Source: Telmatactis stephensoni
Lineage: Eukaryota > Cnidaria > Anthozoa > Actiniaria > Isophelliidae
Direction: 5' to 3'
Assembly: GCA_029948255.1 (NCBI GenBank)
Contig: JALIZF010001531.1
Location: 310,001 to 374,000 of the forward strand
DNA length: 64,000 bases
The notes below the pieces were generated by a model, which was given only the letters and a program-made list of their open reading frames with translations, did no database searches and was not told the origin of the DNA. A program made the translations under genes and the position numbers. Numbering within the stretch: the stretch's first letter is position 1; the number at the start of each line of letters is the position of its first letter. Positions 1 through 12,917 of this stretch are shown piece by piece.

Positions 1-1770
1 AAAAGTAGGAAATGTTATCCAAATTTTAATGAATTTAAAGTGACAAGGTAATTTCTCGTATTTATATTCACTTATTGTTTATTATAAAATAACTATTATA
101 TAATGTGCGCTCTGATTGGTTGAAATCCATGTTGATATAAGAGCACAGAGACATGGTGAGGACAACCAACAAAAATCTTTTGCATGATTGAACACCGGGT
201 GAAAATGGCAGAAGAAACGGCATGTACTAAAACCCGGAATGCCAGAATACCGTGACACCGGTTTTTCTTTTGAATTCTGCATTTATTATCCCGTTAAATT
301 CCAAAACTATATAGAAAAGTAAATTATGACTCACGCTCTTCGCATCTTCGGGTACCCAGGGCTTAATGGAAGGGAGGAAGAAGGGAGACGGGCAAAAGGG
401 AGAAATATTTAAACGGTTCATAAACATTCAAGATGGCTTGGGTCCCTGCAAGGATGTATTCCTCGTCAAGTGTGTGACATTCAAATTTTGCGTAATTCAA
501 GCAGAAGCCAGTATTAATTAATGTTCTTAAATGCTAAAGATTCCTTGTCAGCTTAAATGTTCATGACTGTTCTTATTATTCTCTTGTATGATTCACTTGG
601 TATATATAAAATGAGTTTTATTAGAATATATCAAGGGAGTTAATAAACGTATATATTTGAGAATTCGTGGGCATACAGTTTAAATGTGAAGAGTAAAACG
701 AGAAGATACTTGTTTGTCATGTTTTAATATTTCGGCCAACAGGCTGAGGCCATCTTCAGATAGCTAGTCTACAAAATGTAAAGATGGGTTATTCATGTTA
801 TTCCCCATTTAGTATTTTTTTTACTTTCATGAAGTGTCTTTTGTGTAATCCTTATCGATCCTTAGTCTTTAGTAGCAATTTCAACTCATAAAAAAAACTG
901 GTTACCTGCGTTGCTTCAAATTCATTCTAGCATGAAGGCCAAAGTATGGATTTATTGCTGAAGACATATGATAAACTATAAAACTGATAAAACTAGATGC
1001 TTTTTCGAGCAAATTTGGTTTCCTGTATGGCGTGATGTTGCATCAGATTCAATATATGTTGCATCACGGTCAAAGGTGCCACATTGTCTACTGTATTCGA
1101 CGCTTTAGATCAAACCAATGATAAATACAATTCCATTACATACAATGTAAAAATATCTCATTTTCTCAGTATCTGAGGTATTTTTTACAATATAAGTCTA
1201 CAGTCAATCAATTACACTAGATTTTACAAATAGTCAGTCAGAATCCACTGTGTTATTTTGGCCAAGTTACACAAGTTTTAGCTGACTCATCAAAGGTCAC
1301 GGTGAATAAAATGAAACATGTTTGCATTTTGATCAAATATTACTGTGATAATATAAAGAAAAGTCGAGTCAAATGTCAATTTGCAATTTTCATTTCCTGC
1401 TTTATTCAACATTCTCTTGTGCTGATGAATTAGCAAACATGACTAGATCCAATCTTAGCAAAGTATGAGCACGAGTTAAGTCAAGGAATCGCTAGGCATG
1501 ATCTTACTAATGAGATTCGATTTAAACTCATGGAGGAGTCACGAGTAGAATTTCAACACTCCTTGATTGTTAGAGATAAAATTTCATGTTTTCGTACTCG
1601 ATTCCTTTTACTTGAGATAGATACTTATACAACTTGACTCTTACAACACAATCATATTTTTTGAGCAAACGTTGAGCAAACGGTCCGAAAACATGGCAGA
1701 CATTCCTGGTCAGAGTGCCCGCCCCGCCACATGAGTTGCCTTACATGCGGCCAGACCCTATGACGTCATG
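1..1770. other. AT-rich stretch with no recognisable gene
   Basis: I see no ORF with protein-like composition, RNA gene or clear repeat pair here. The lower part (below about 1790) should hold the LTR of the BEL/Pao remnant that follows, but I cannot place its far end. Confidence 0.5.
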
Positions 1771-1790
1771 TATTGTCACACAATCTAACA

Positions 1791-1800
1791 TTCCGGCCCC
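1791..1800 (-). other. Polypurine tract of a BEL/Pao element, LTR start at 1790
   Basis: On the minus strand GGGGCCGGAA is followed at once by TGTTAGATTG, the usual arrangement of a polypurine tract and the TG start of a 3' LTR. It lies 70 bp past the pol stop codon (1871-1873), where the tract is expected. The LTR would extend towards lower coordinates; its other boundary is not visible because there is no second copy in the window. Confidence 0.45.
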
Positions 1801-1870
1801 TAAATGTTTTGACGGAACATTCACAAACAACAACTGAAAAATGTCAACAAATGTCTCTGATAATCTTGAT

Positions 1871-2300
1871 TCACGGTTCATCTGTCATCTCGACGGCTTC
1901 GAGGAGGATAACTTTGGTGATTGGATGCTGCAACTCTGAATCTTTGGTCTTGACTGTTACACTTCGCACATGTCCATCGTCTGAGTTCTTGTGAACGGCT
2001 GTTACCCGTCCCATCGGCCATGAGCAACGGGGGGTCCTGTTGTCTACTAGTAGGACAACATCTCCAGTGGCAAAGTTTCTCGATGGTCTTGTCCATTTAT
2101 GTCTTTGTTGTAACGTTGGCAGATATTCCTTGGTCCAACGATGCTAAAATATCCCATCTATCATCTTTGGGTCGAGCTTGAGAATAGAACTTGATTTCTT
2201 TAAATCTTTGGCGGCTTCAAGACATGACATTTCATCATGGAAACATCTCCTCTGTTTCTGCTGACTTCAATTCTTCGACAGTTATTGGCGTAGGCTTTGC
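1871..2300 (-). pseudogene. BEL/Pao retrotransposon pol, C-terminal remnant with internal deletion
   Basis: Translated on the minus strand, 2095-1871 reads without a stop through a DUF5641-like C-terminal domain: RNFATGDVVLLVDN, then WPMGRVTAVHKN, then VRSVTVKTKD and PITKVILLEA, ending at a TGA. Just upstream, HRWTKEYLPTLQQRHKW is the classic segment before DUF5641 but is preceded by an in-frame TAG. Further upstream (about 2300-2165) a different frame gives RCFHDEMSCLEAAKDLKK and SSSILKLDPKMIDGIF, which in intact BEL/Pao elements lies before the integrase. The integrase core that should separate the two pieces is missing, so this is an internally deleted, dead copy. The family call rests on remembered motif patterns. 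Confidence 0.7.
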
Positions 2301-2329
2301 TGCTCTCTCAAAATTCACTTCCAGCTGCT

Positions 2330-2862
2330 GTCGCCGTCCCCAAAACTGTCATTGCTAAAGGTCCCTAATCTTAGTGTAGGGTGACTGAGCCCTATAAAAA
2401 TTAATTGATCGCATTTAAATTGCCCACACATTCTTAAATTAATAACTTTAATGGATCTCAGGTACTCACAATTAGATAGAACTGAAGTTGCTTGAAAGTG
2501 GTCAATCTTTTTACAGTGCTCCAAATAAAGCTTTTTTTCAAGTTTGGAATGTTTTTAAGAAATGAAATATCTATAATCTGGGTGTTTGAAGATAGATCTA
2601 GAGCAACAAGATTAGTACAATGAATGAGATTGTTATAAAAAATAGAGATGTTGAAGTACAGCAAGTGACTTTGGAATTCTCCATAGAAATGTAATTTCCT
2701 AAAATGTTTGGCATGTCTCTGAAAAATCCCTTGAATAGAGTGCACTGTATAGTACACGTGACCAGTCTCTTTGAACGTAAATTTCCTCCGTAGAATAGCA
2801 GTATGGCATAAGAAATAGATCCTTTTACATGTGCATGACATGCTTTGAATCATACACTTAAC
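2330..2862 (-). pseudogene. F-box/LRR-like protein fragment, frame broken at a T7 run
   Basis: The minus strand carries an exon-like segment with a splice acceptor near 2862 (CTTACAG). The first part contains CTCKRIYFLCH, reminiscent of the second half of an F-box, followed by leucine-rich text such as LVALDLSSNTQIIDISFLKN. At the T run 2532-2538 the frame shifts by one; in the new frame the repeat continues as KKLYLEHCKKIDHF, VLSNCEYLRSIKVINLRMCG. Leucine spacing fits FBXL-type LRRs. No N-terminal exon was found. It could be a dead copy or a functional exon with a homopolymer error. Substrate and partners are unknown. Confidence 0.4.
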
Positions 2863-3221
2863 TGTAAGTTTTTGAAGAATAGCGATATCACTTCACTGGG
2901 ACAATCCAGCAAACCTATTGGTTTTACAACAAATAATATTCTGAGTCAATGAAAAAAAACTTACACTATTCTCAAAAGATATTGGATATAGCTTAACACA
3001 AGATACACATAGCTAAGCGAAAAAACATCAATCAGAAGCTTACAAATGCATATTCGTACCCATTATGTTTTATATACGGGCAGTGGGATGACCACCCCTC
3101 ACGTTATGACAATAAACTTGATTGTATTATATTAATTTTAAGTTGAGTAACTTACCACCATTAACGCTAAGTTCTCCAACCTGAGGAGGTCTTTGACCAT
3201 TTTCGTTACTTTAATGTAAAA

Positions 3222-3400
3222 ATAAAAGCCCTCTGTGAGGACATGTGGTTACTGGTAGTCAAAACATATAGCATCCACAATCATTGCCATGTCTACTATT
3301 GTAGATTGTTAGAGTTATGGCCTAGTTTACATGAATATATGATCACCCTCAGTACATATTGATAACTGCATGGTCTTAATACTTGATCAAGTCCCAACCA
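3222..3400 (+). repeat. Dispersed repeat, copy 1 (left terminus)
   Basis: The stretch begins AAAAGCCCTCTGTGAGGAC and continues through ATGTGGTTACTGGTAGTC and TTAGAGTTATGGCCTA to the TATGATCACCCTCAGTACAT segment. The same string of motifs recurs at 23,591-23,830, and the first 30 bp recur at 25,726. No coding capacity is evident. Confidence 0.6.
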
Positions 3401-3887
3401 TCATCTAATCTATAAGTATCCATTTCAAGACTGCTCATGGATGCCCCCACTGATGTATAGGGGTACTAGTAATAACTACACTGTAGTATATACTGTATAA
3501 AACTTGTCTAAAATGTTAAACATAAATGGTGATCCATTGCTACTCAAACTCGACTCAACCTCTAACTCGGTAATTGATTGATCTCTGTCGAGAGGTTTTG
3601 GCAAGGATACTGCCAGTAAATTGGATAGTTGTAATGGAGCAAAAAAAAAGAAAGAAATGGTGTTACATTTATTCAACTTTGCGGTTATATCTCTCATCTG
3701 CTCTCATTGAGGCCATTATTGATTAGCTTGTCACATTTTGAAGTTAACATTTGCTCATGTTTCAAATTCAGTAAATGATAATACAAAGCTTGTCGGGAGA
3801 TGACATTTCCCCTATTGTAGGATAATCACGTCACCTTCATGACCGTACAATACTACCCAACAAATCCAAGCCAACATAGAACTCTAA

Positions 3888-4294
3888 AGGTGCTGTTACA
3901 TGATGCAATTTTTCTTGCAACTTGCAATGCAATGCTGACAAAAGCAGAACATTGCAAGTTGCTGGCAAGATGTCAGATGCTCGCAGTTCTTTTTGCAACT
4001 CGCAACGCAACCTTTTATTAACCTTCGAAAAACCAAATATATCTGTGGTCACTACGTTCTGATTGGTCATTTGCAACAGGGATTGCATTGCAGGTTGCTG
4101 GATAGATGTTACACGCTGCAATGTGCTTTGCAATGTTGCAAAAAGTAGAAACTCATTTAACTTTTTCTGCCACTTGCAATGATGCATTGCAAGTGGCAGA
4201 GAAGGGTGTTACACATGCAATCTCTTCTGCAACTTACAACGCAATGGCGTTGCATTGCAAGTTGCAAGAAAAATTGCACCATGTAACAGCGCCT
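3888..4294. mobile_element. 407-bp MITE with TAA target duplication
   Basis: Both ends match in inverted orientation: AGGTGCTGTTACATGATGCA at the left and the complement of TGCACCATGTAACAGCGCCT at the right, continuing through a poly-T/TTGCAACTTGCAATGCAA stretch. TAA lies directly outside both ends (3885-3887 and 4295-4297). A 3-bp TWA-type duplication with no coding capacity fits a PIF/Harbinger-derived MITE. The interior is built from repeated TTGCAA/GCAATGCAA words, so it folds extensively; the ORFs across it are artefacts of this repetition. Confidence 0.75.
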
Positions 4295-4299
4295 TAATG

Positions 4300-7200
4300 T
4301 AAACAAATTGGATTCACGACAATCATGTTACATTACAATGCTGCCGGAGCATCAGTCCAGCTTGAACAGAGAGTGATTTCTTTGGTTCTAAATTTCATTT
4401 TAGCTAACTCAGTGATAACTCAATGCTTACTCAACTCAACTCAAACTCAACTCAACCTCTAACTCAGTGATTAATCTATCTCATTGCAGTAAAAGCACAG
4501 AAGTGTTGGGAACTCAAATCAGTTTGCATAAAAAACAACCATTTATTCACAAACACGAATAATACCATTGGTATTATTTTTACATTAAGAATGTCTTAGT
4601 ATTAAAACAGGAAAATCTGGAACAAAAAATGAGGGAAAAAATATTACATACTACAGTATGTTTTGGAAGTCCATTAATCTAGTTTACCACAATCTCTCAT
4701 TAATGAGTAAATTAACTATAACTCGATTTTGGTCGATCATTTTGGGCTTAGATACCAAAAATAATCAATAGTCAGAAAAATATAAGTAGCCTCTGATACT
4801 CTGAAGTGAGTTTTAAAATCTTGTAATGACTGAATCCGATAAGAAATAGTCAGTCTAATGGAGATCAACTCATCTGTCACATGTTTTATAGAATATTAGT
4901 ACAATATTGCTGTGCAGATAAAATCAAAAACAAAGTATAGACGCTGGTCGCCAGCATTACTGGGCTACCTGTGGCTATTAGCATTGGCTGGTACAGATAG
5001 GTGCATCTAATTATAGGCCGTTCCATACTGTCCAGTAGAAGTATTAAGTGAACTGTGGAATTTTGTTCCATGTTCAACAGATGAGCTTAAATTAAAGTTT
5101 CTGAATTCCAATACTGGGTAGATTTTATCACAGAAAAACAAAGAGAATACATTAAGGGTGGGGGTGAGGCATAGCAATTGCATCCTTGAGAGCGAGGCAT
5201 AGCAATTGCATTTCTAGCATGTGAATCAAATAGTTTTTTACCATCTGAGATACAGCACATGTCCACAGTACTACAACCAATTGTTAATTATGAATAAGGT
5301 ATAATCTTGTGTGATTAAAGACTGCGTTGTATTCTGACACCAATGATGTACAGTAATCAAAAGTTTCTAGTGTACAATAGTCATGAATAGTACCACTGTA
5401 GCTTGGACTGTATCAAGTTTATAGGTAGCATTGAATTATATGGAAAATATTTCAGATGCAGAAAATATTTCAAATGCATAACAGGTACTCCCAGAGTGGA
5501 ACACAAATTATATTGGCCGGGGAGAAAGTATTTTGTAGATAATTGTACCACCTAATTATAATATAATATGCTACTGGTCTTTTTATCATGCCAGACATAT
5601 ACAGTATACATTCTGCTTTATCTTGTAAATGCCTACCAAATGATCCAGTTATGATCTATAGATAATACATTATAGCTCAGACAAAATTTCTATTCTGTAC
5701 TTTTTACTTTGATTTATGGAAACAAAACTTACAAACTGCAGCAGACTGTTTCGATATTCAAGTTAAAATGATTTTGATATTGCTGTTATCACATTGGTAG
5801 ATTCTAAAGTGCCACAGTTACCTTTCTATGAAATCATTTCAGTTTCAATACATGTATTACCATGTTTTCAATATGGAGCAGATCAATGATTATAGCAGTA
5901 GTCAATTTCTGATGCTTTATTTGAAGTTCAATACTCGAAATGTAATGTAATACAATATATGCTCATTACTGTTACCATATATAGCTCCTCTGTGAACATC
6001 AACTTGATATTACTACATACATCTTCAATTCATCCACTTTATCTTGTTTCTGTGAACATGGTTGCACAAAGCTTGTACAAATTTGTGGTTGAGTATCACT
6101 TTCATTGATTGAAAATATCATTTTGTACATTCTAAAATTAGTTATTTAATTGATACTAATATAAGGTCTCATCACTAATCATCACTAACATTGAGCATGA
6201 TTGACAGTATAAAGGTGCATTCAATATAATCATGACATTGTACAAAATATATATAGCTATTCAATTAACGTTGTCCGCTGAAAAAAAGCCCAAAAAACTT
6301 TCAATTTATCTTTTGTTTTACCAACAAACGTCGCTGTAGGCTACCTAAGAAATTAAGGAATATGTGTCCAAGTTGTAGAATTTGCAAGCATACAGTGAGT
6401 TTCAAATTGTAATGGTCACGGTGAAAAAATAATTCATGATTCCGCTCTCAAAGCTTTAGGCTTTAGGCCTTTATCAGCTAGTGACAACGTTAATTGTATT
6501 AGCTATATAAGCAAAAATTTTGTGCAAGCGGTGGTGAAATATTACTAATTAATTTGAAGATAATATCTCCATGTCTTATATGTCTGTCCTCAAGTAAGTG
6601 AAGTTTGCTGCCACAAATCGATCTCTGTCTCGTATTTTTGGATGATCTATACATTACAAGTTGATTACAACAGCTGGTAAGGTCACCACTAAATTCGAGA
6701 ATTCCATGTTAACGATTAAAAGCAGTCACTATCCAAATATCTTGAGATTAGAAGCCAATAGTTTGATAAATTCCCATTCTTAGAATTAGTGTCTTTTGTT
6801 TGTTTATCCAACATGGCTACCGCTTCTTTGTCTTTTGATTCCCAAAGGTACGGATGAAACCCAGCAATTGATAGCGTCCGCTATTTTGTTCAATTGCTCT
6901 CAATACCTCGTGACAATTCTCGACCACAGGAAGCCTCGTGGTCAACCTTGTTTTCACGACAGTGTCCCCCAAAGGCTTCTGGGTAATTTGCCGATTTGCG
7001 ACGTTGATAGATAGATTAATAGACTGAAAAGGTAAACCTAGACTCGAGCTACCACAGGTAGCCCGAGTAATGAAGCACATGGAAATTTGAGTCTACAATA
7101 ATATAGCCTGGGTTTCCTGTTTCATTTGAAATTTCTTCGTAGAGACCATATTTATCAAATAAAACTTGCTCTATTTTTCCTCGAAGAGTGATTTTCAATG

Positions 7201-9660
7201 AAATATTAAAATCTAATCACTACAAATGCCAGCTAGTTTCTTAAAAAATCATTCTTCCTTAGGGAAGATTTAAGAAAAGTACTCAGCAAAATTTGAAAGG
7301 TTTTTGTTCTCATCCGACTGTCACCCAAAGTGATAGCTTCTGAAATTAAAGTCACAGACTATCGGACTTGCGCACTTGATGACATAGTGTTACTGGCGTT
7401 TATAAAAAGCCAATAACCACAAAAAGCTTCATATATCTGATAGAAAATCTTTTTTTTTTCTTTCAATATCTTAATCTATAGAAGCCACAATGAGAACTTA
7501 CCTTATTTCGTTAGAATAGACCAACAAATTGCTTTATTTTGACATCTCACAATCAATCGGTGCAAGGAAGCTTTCAAAAATGCGTGCGCAAGTCTTGTAT
7601 AGATGTTGGCTAGTTCCTGCCAGAAAGTACTGCCAAATAAGGACATCATTTGGGACAGAGAGTCCATTTGTCATTTTTTTACTGGCATACCGAATCAAAC
7701 TTCAGCTGTACTGAATAATTCAGAGATCGCTTGGTGACAGAGACCTATCTTTTCAAGGATTTTTCAAGACTTTTTTTAACATTGAAAAAAATTAATTTGA
7801 AAATGAGTTTTCAATTCAAGCACTTTTCAAGGATTTAAGGACCTGCACAAACCCTGAACACAACTCAAGCGAGATTGGAATTCAGCCACTTTTTCTATGT
7901 TTGATCGAAGACAAGTATGATTTAGAGGTCCTTTTAAACAAATACAAAAAGAGCAAATACCTGAAACAAGCATTTCAGAACGAAATTGTCTTCTAGAGAG
8001 CATCAACAGTTGGAAAATGACAGCTTATACAGAGATCCTGGCGACAAACTTCCCATTCTTATGGACCCCACACTCATTAGAGCAGTTCAGCAGGTGAATC
8101 TGGAGCTTCTGTCACAAGCAAAGTCCAAAAACCAGGATTTCAAATGGCTATTAAAGATGTTCCATGAACTAGACAAAATGTTCAAAGATCTTTTAAGATC
8201 AAGAGCCACAAAAAAGCCACAACAAACGTCGCAAAAACACAAAAAACGAGAAGAATGAGTTGCTTCCCCATCTCACGTGGCAATATTGAATTCAAATTGT
8301 GCCAGGTTACTGAGGGTGATAATTCAGTTTTGCAAATTTTCTCGATTTGGATTGGCTATTTTTTTTTCTCAGATAAGCTGGAAGCTCGTTCTGTGTTTAA
8401 AAAAAAGTTTCAGTCCTGGTAAATATAAAACAATTAATGTACATATTTTCTGTAAACCAGCTGAGTTGAATGCATTCCCCGAAAACGATTATGGGTCAGA
8501 TATTTTGGTTAGCATTTCCTAAGCTGATTTGAGAAAGTGAAATCGTTCTTGGTTTTCATCAAAAAACATTTTGTTACTTATTACCACCTATTTTTGTATA
8601 TCAGTGTCAACTAATGGGACATCATGCCCACATTGCAGCATAAGCAAAAGTCCTAAACACTTTTATCCATTTTGAATCAGAAAGTCAGTTCGCTGAAATT
8701 AAACTCTATTCATGGTAAGACCAGCTTCCATACAAATAGTCTTGATAAAATAAACGATTTATAAATCATCTCTTTAGAAATAACATAATTTCTAATTTCT
8801 ACATAATGAGTTTTCTTTTCGTTACCTCAAAAACGGTCTGCTTGATGCATGCTCCGACTCTCGGTAAAAACGCAGAAATCAGCTAAGAGAAAACGTCATT
8901 TACATCCTTGGAAACGCTTAGAATTTCTCAAGATGATGATCAGTAGTTTCGATAGCCATTGGTTTTCCATTCAAAGAGAACATCATATTAGCAAAGAGAC
9001 CAGCAAATTGAACCAACAATGTAATTTTCTGCCGTATTTCTTTACGTTTAGTTGGAAACAAACTCATAAGTTGAAGCACTCTGGCTGTCGTGTTGTCTGT
9101 TGTCAAAATAAATACTTTTTTCCGCCACTCGGCAGCTCGTCCACTAACAGAAAAGCGCAAATTTCTCGTATTTTTGTGAAACTCTCTATTATGTCTTCTA
9201 TAATAGCAAAATGGTTTTACAACATTCTAGAAAATGAGGCATTCGTACTTTATCCATTATCTTGGCAGGGCTAGGTATGAAGTAGTACAAAGAAATGCTA
9301 ATCAAAATAGCATTTCAAATCCTCGATTCTGATTAGTTTGGACCTTGGGATTGTTGCGAAGGTCAACTCAGCTGAAACCCACGAGTTGAGTAGATGACGT
9401 CACTGACACCTAAAAAGAACATACCAAAAATCTATTTTAACTGGTGATCAATAGACCCTTGAAGATGTATTTCACAAAGTTTCTGCTAAATATAATTTCA
9501 CTGCTTTTTAAATCAAAGTGAGCACTTTAAATAATTTCTGTGAAAAAATTGATAATCATAAGAACTATACAATTTACTTATAGTTCAAATTCACAAATTT
9601 TATTCTTTTTTTTCCCTTTTCAATTAAAACGTATATATCTTTGTTAACATTTTATTAAAA
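4300..9660. other. Long AT-rich stretch without a supported gene
   Basis: Small ORFs (for example 7986-8258 and 8849-9274, plus the antisense one at 8918-9160) have no motif I recognise. At 5158-5213 the phrase GAGGCATAGCAATTGCAT occurs twice. Near 7370-7425 the sequence resembles the right end of the dispersed repeat seen at 23.9 kb (CTTGATGACATAGTGTTA and CCAATAACCACAAAAA). I see no RNA gene or terminal repeat pair. Confidence 0.4.
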
Positions 9661-9661
9661 A

Positions 9662-11690
9662 ATGACAGGAAAAAATGACAGGAAAAAATGACAGGGAAAG
9701 ATCTGAGAATGTTAGGAAACTGAGACAAGAACAAGACAGGGCAATGCAGTTGTCCTTGATGAAAGTCCAAGAGGTAATCTTTTTTATTATTATTTCAGAC
9801 CCTTGCAGTTAATTGCACAAATGGATCAAAAGATCAGTTAGGGTATGTGCATAAGCTCATAAACACTTAATAAACTATACCGAACTTAAATAACTAATTG
9901 ATTATATATAATAAATAACTAACTAATGAAATAATTATAAGCTACAATTTTAAATCCATACATGGGCGAGCAAATATTTTTTTAACTCAAGAGCTTTTTG
10001 GAAGTTTTTTAAGCTTTAATAAGCTCTCACATTTTGTTTCGCAACTCATTCCAGACATTGGCACCATGAAATTAGTTTTTAGCAAAGGAGGTTATAAATC
10101 AAAGTTACCAACAACTATCCAATGATTTTCCAAGATTGGGATTTAATTCCAGTGATGTTGGAATTTGGTTGGTGAATTATTGTTAATTGAGTAAATACCT
10201 ACAATGTACCAACATAAGTATGCTATTGTGTTCATTTACCAATAATATCCTAATTTGATATTTCATATTTTTTCAAGGGATGGGGGACGTTTATGATGGA
10301 AGAATATGGATAGATTTTTGGACAAGGATGACAAACACTATTTTTCATCAATTAACAGTCATGCTTAATGTAGACTGGTTCCAGCCGTACAAACACACTA
10401 GTTATAGCTGTGGAGTAATATACCTGCTACTGATGAATCTTCCACGAGAGGAGCAATTTAAAATTGAAAATGTAATCATTGTTGGCATTATCCCAGGCCC
10501 TCATGAGCCCAAAGGAAATATAAACTCATTTCTGCAATCAATGGTTAATGAATTAATAGACCTATGGATGGAGTTATTTTAGATGACGACAAGATTCCAG
10601 GCCTATCAAAGATAAGAGTTGCTCTATTGGCCCTATGTTGTGATGTTCCTGCAGCAAGAAAATGTACAGGGTTTGCTGGACATTCAGCTTTAAAGGGTAA
10701 GTGCAATTTAGGTGAATACAAAACACAAGAACAGATTTTTTAACACTTCAGTGTAAACACACCTACATGTGGCTGGTTGTTAATATCAGGAGTACACTGT
10801 TTTTCATAATTTTAATTGTCATTGTTCTATCTAAGTCAATATTCAGAATCATGGTGTCCACTTTCAGAACTCCCTCTAGGACTAGGATACCTCTTTATCC
10901 AGTAGGGAAAGTAGTGGGAAAAATTGGGACTTTGCAAAGTGAATGCTTAATACCAGGCTGAATATATAACTGTACATAACAATATCTCATAATGTAATCC
11001 TTATATAAGATATAGGTCTAATCTTCCTGCACTCAATTTTAAATGTAAATATTTAATCATTTGTTCATTCAATCATTCATTCATTTATTTTAGGCTATAA
11101 CAAGTGCTTCAAGACATTCCCGCATGAAGGCTTTGGGTCAAAACCAGACTTTTCTGGATTTGATATTGAGCAGTGGGAAAAGTGAAGCAATGGCTTCCAT
11201 CGCATACATGCAGAAAGGACGTTAAGTGCTAGTAGTACAGGTGCTAGGTATACCACCTTGTAACAGTTACCATACTATGATGCCATATGATACGTAGTCA
11301 TAGACCCAATGCATAACCACTTCTTAGGAATTGCGAAACATACAATGTGAGTGTGGAAGGAAAGAGGAGCCCTCAGTAAAAAGGATTTCCAGATCCTCCA
11401 AAAGAGAGTCAATGTTGTGGAACCATCTTCTGAAATAGGCAGAATACCATCCAAAATTGCCACAGGTTTTGGTGGTTTCACAGCCGACCAATAGAAAAAC
11501 TGGGTGTGCTATTACTCCCTATTTGCCTTGTAGAGAATTCTGCCTAAGGACTATCTTATCTGAACCCACTCTGTCAATGCACGCCACCATATCTGTTGTC
11601 ATGAAATCGAAGATGATGACTGTACACTAGCGGAAGAAGAGAATTTTGCAAGGGATTTGAAAAGCTTTAAAAAAACCATAAAAAACATAG
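9662..11690 (+). pseudogene. Tnp2-family (CACTA/Plavaka-type) transposase, decayed
   Basis: Pieces of a Tnp2-like transposase (PF02992 type) appear in order. 10,277-10,582 contains LNVDWFQPYKHTSYSCG, then MNLPREEQ and IIPGPHEPKGNINSFL; after a one-base slip near 10,575 the frame continues as ARKCTGFAGHSALKG to a GT donor at about 10,698. The next exon (from about 11,095) gives YNKCFKTFPHEGFGSKPDFSG, and after stops VIDPMHNHFLGIAKH, the family's hallmark DPMHN..LG..KH motif, then IPSKIATGFGGFTADQ. A possible upstream exon (9662-9771) reads RKLRQEQDRAMQLSL, whose membership is uncertain. Several in-frame stops show the gene is dead. No terminal repeats were found. Confidence 0.7.
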
Positions 11691-11927
11691 GTAGGTGGAT
11701 TTGATAACTTGCAAACACAAAAGAGTCACGTAATGTCAAGGGTATTTTGTGGTAGTGATAAGAAGGGGTTTATTAACCCAACCTTGTTCTCATGAAAAAT
11801 TATAACAACTAAACGAGAACGGCATGGCATTGGTAAAAATAAACATTTTTATTTATGACTTTAGATCTTCCCAATCTGACACAATTTTAAAAGTTTTCTT
11901 TGGAATTTTCGATCCATGATTTTTGTT

Positions 11928-11931
11928 TTGT

Positions 11932-11972
<41 letters not shown>
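11928..11972. repeat. (GTT)n microsatellite
   Basis: About 14 consecutive TTG/GTT units. No associated gene. Confidence 0.9.
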
Positions 11973-11973
<1 letters not shown>

Positions 11974-12775
11974 TATTTTTTTCTGTTTATTTTTTCATAA
12001 TCAAATTTGATGACATTAAGGCATGGGAATAAAATGAATATCCTTGTTTGCACACATTGCTTCAAATTGGACCATTTTTGACCTTGACAATTAGTTTGAA
12101 AATGGCTGTTTGGCCCCTTTTTTCATTGTCTAATTTGCAGCTTTAAGTAATTCATTCCTTAGTGTTGACATCACTGAAAAGCTTTTCTCAAAATTTCTAG
12201 AATGTGAGTTAAAATTTTAAAATTGTGGTTACAAAGTTCTAACAAAATATAAGAAAAATATTATTTTTTAGCATACAGTTTCCCTTTAAATCAAGTAGGA
12301 TTTATGAAAATCCTCCAAAGTTCAATTTAATTGTACATGACTGATGAATGGTTTTATAAAAATTGGTTGGGTTAATCACATTGCATTTTTATGAATATTT
12401 AGAGATGACAGTGAGCAGATATAACCCATAGTAATTGCTCAATATAATTATAGTGCATACATTTCATTTTCTTTTTTGGAGGGGATTACTTTAGTTAAAT
12501 CTTGAATGACAATTTCTGACAGATAACTTTTTCACTGTAATACATCTGTGAGTGGGATTGATATAAATATGTTCGAATAGTACAGGAATATAATTTTGAG
12601 ATATTTTGATAACAAAATTCAAAGAAATATATGTTTGAGTTAAGTGTTCAAAGTCACTGATACACCTAAAGGATTTTAAAAAACACTTATCTCTGGTATA
12701 TTGAGGTAATTTTAACTGGTGACTATGTTCTAAAATGCTTGAAGAATTTTTCACCACTTACTATTAATAAAATTT

Positions 12776-12917
12776 AGAGTACAAACACTAAAAGTGTGCA
12801 ACATAAATAGTACTAAATAGCGCTAAATTATGCAAATTATATTGTTTTCTATTGTTCAATTAGTGCTATTTAGTACTGAATAGTGCAAAGTATTGCACAC
12901 TTATAGTATTTGTACAG
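12776..12917. mobile_element. Short palindromic MITE, family B, uninterrupted copy
   Basis: The left arm AGAGTACAAACACTAAAAGT is matched in inverted form by the right arm ending ACACTTATAGTATTTGTACA. The middle contains TATTGTTTTCTATTGTTCAA. A second copy at 56,321-56,756 has the same ends and middle but carries two further MITEs inside; this copy supplies the empty-site sequence for both insertions. Confidence 0.7.

Noticed and set aside
3837..4297. Overlapping ORFs of 116, 63 and 60 residues
   Set aside because: They lie in the palindromic MITE and consist of repeated CNA/HCK text translated from TTGCAA words.
3222..7425. One 4.2-kb element bounded by the dispersed-repeat left end (3222) and right end (7425)
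   Set aside because: The interior does not match the other copies and no duplication is visible, so two separate partial copies are just as likely.
8849..9274. 141-residue plus-strand ORF and the antisense 80-residue ORF
   Set aside because: The plus ORF has no protein-like pattern. The antisense text (KVFILTTDNTTARVLQLMSL) looks more coding but has no motif I can name and no visible partner exons.
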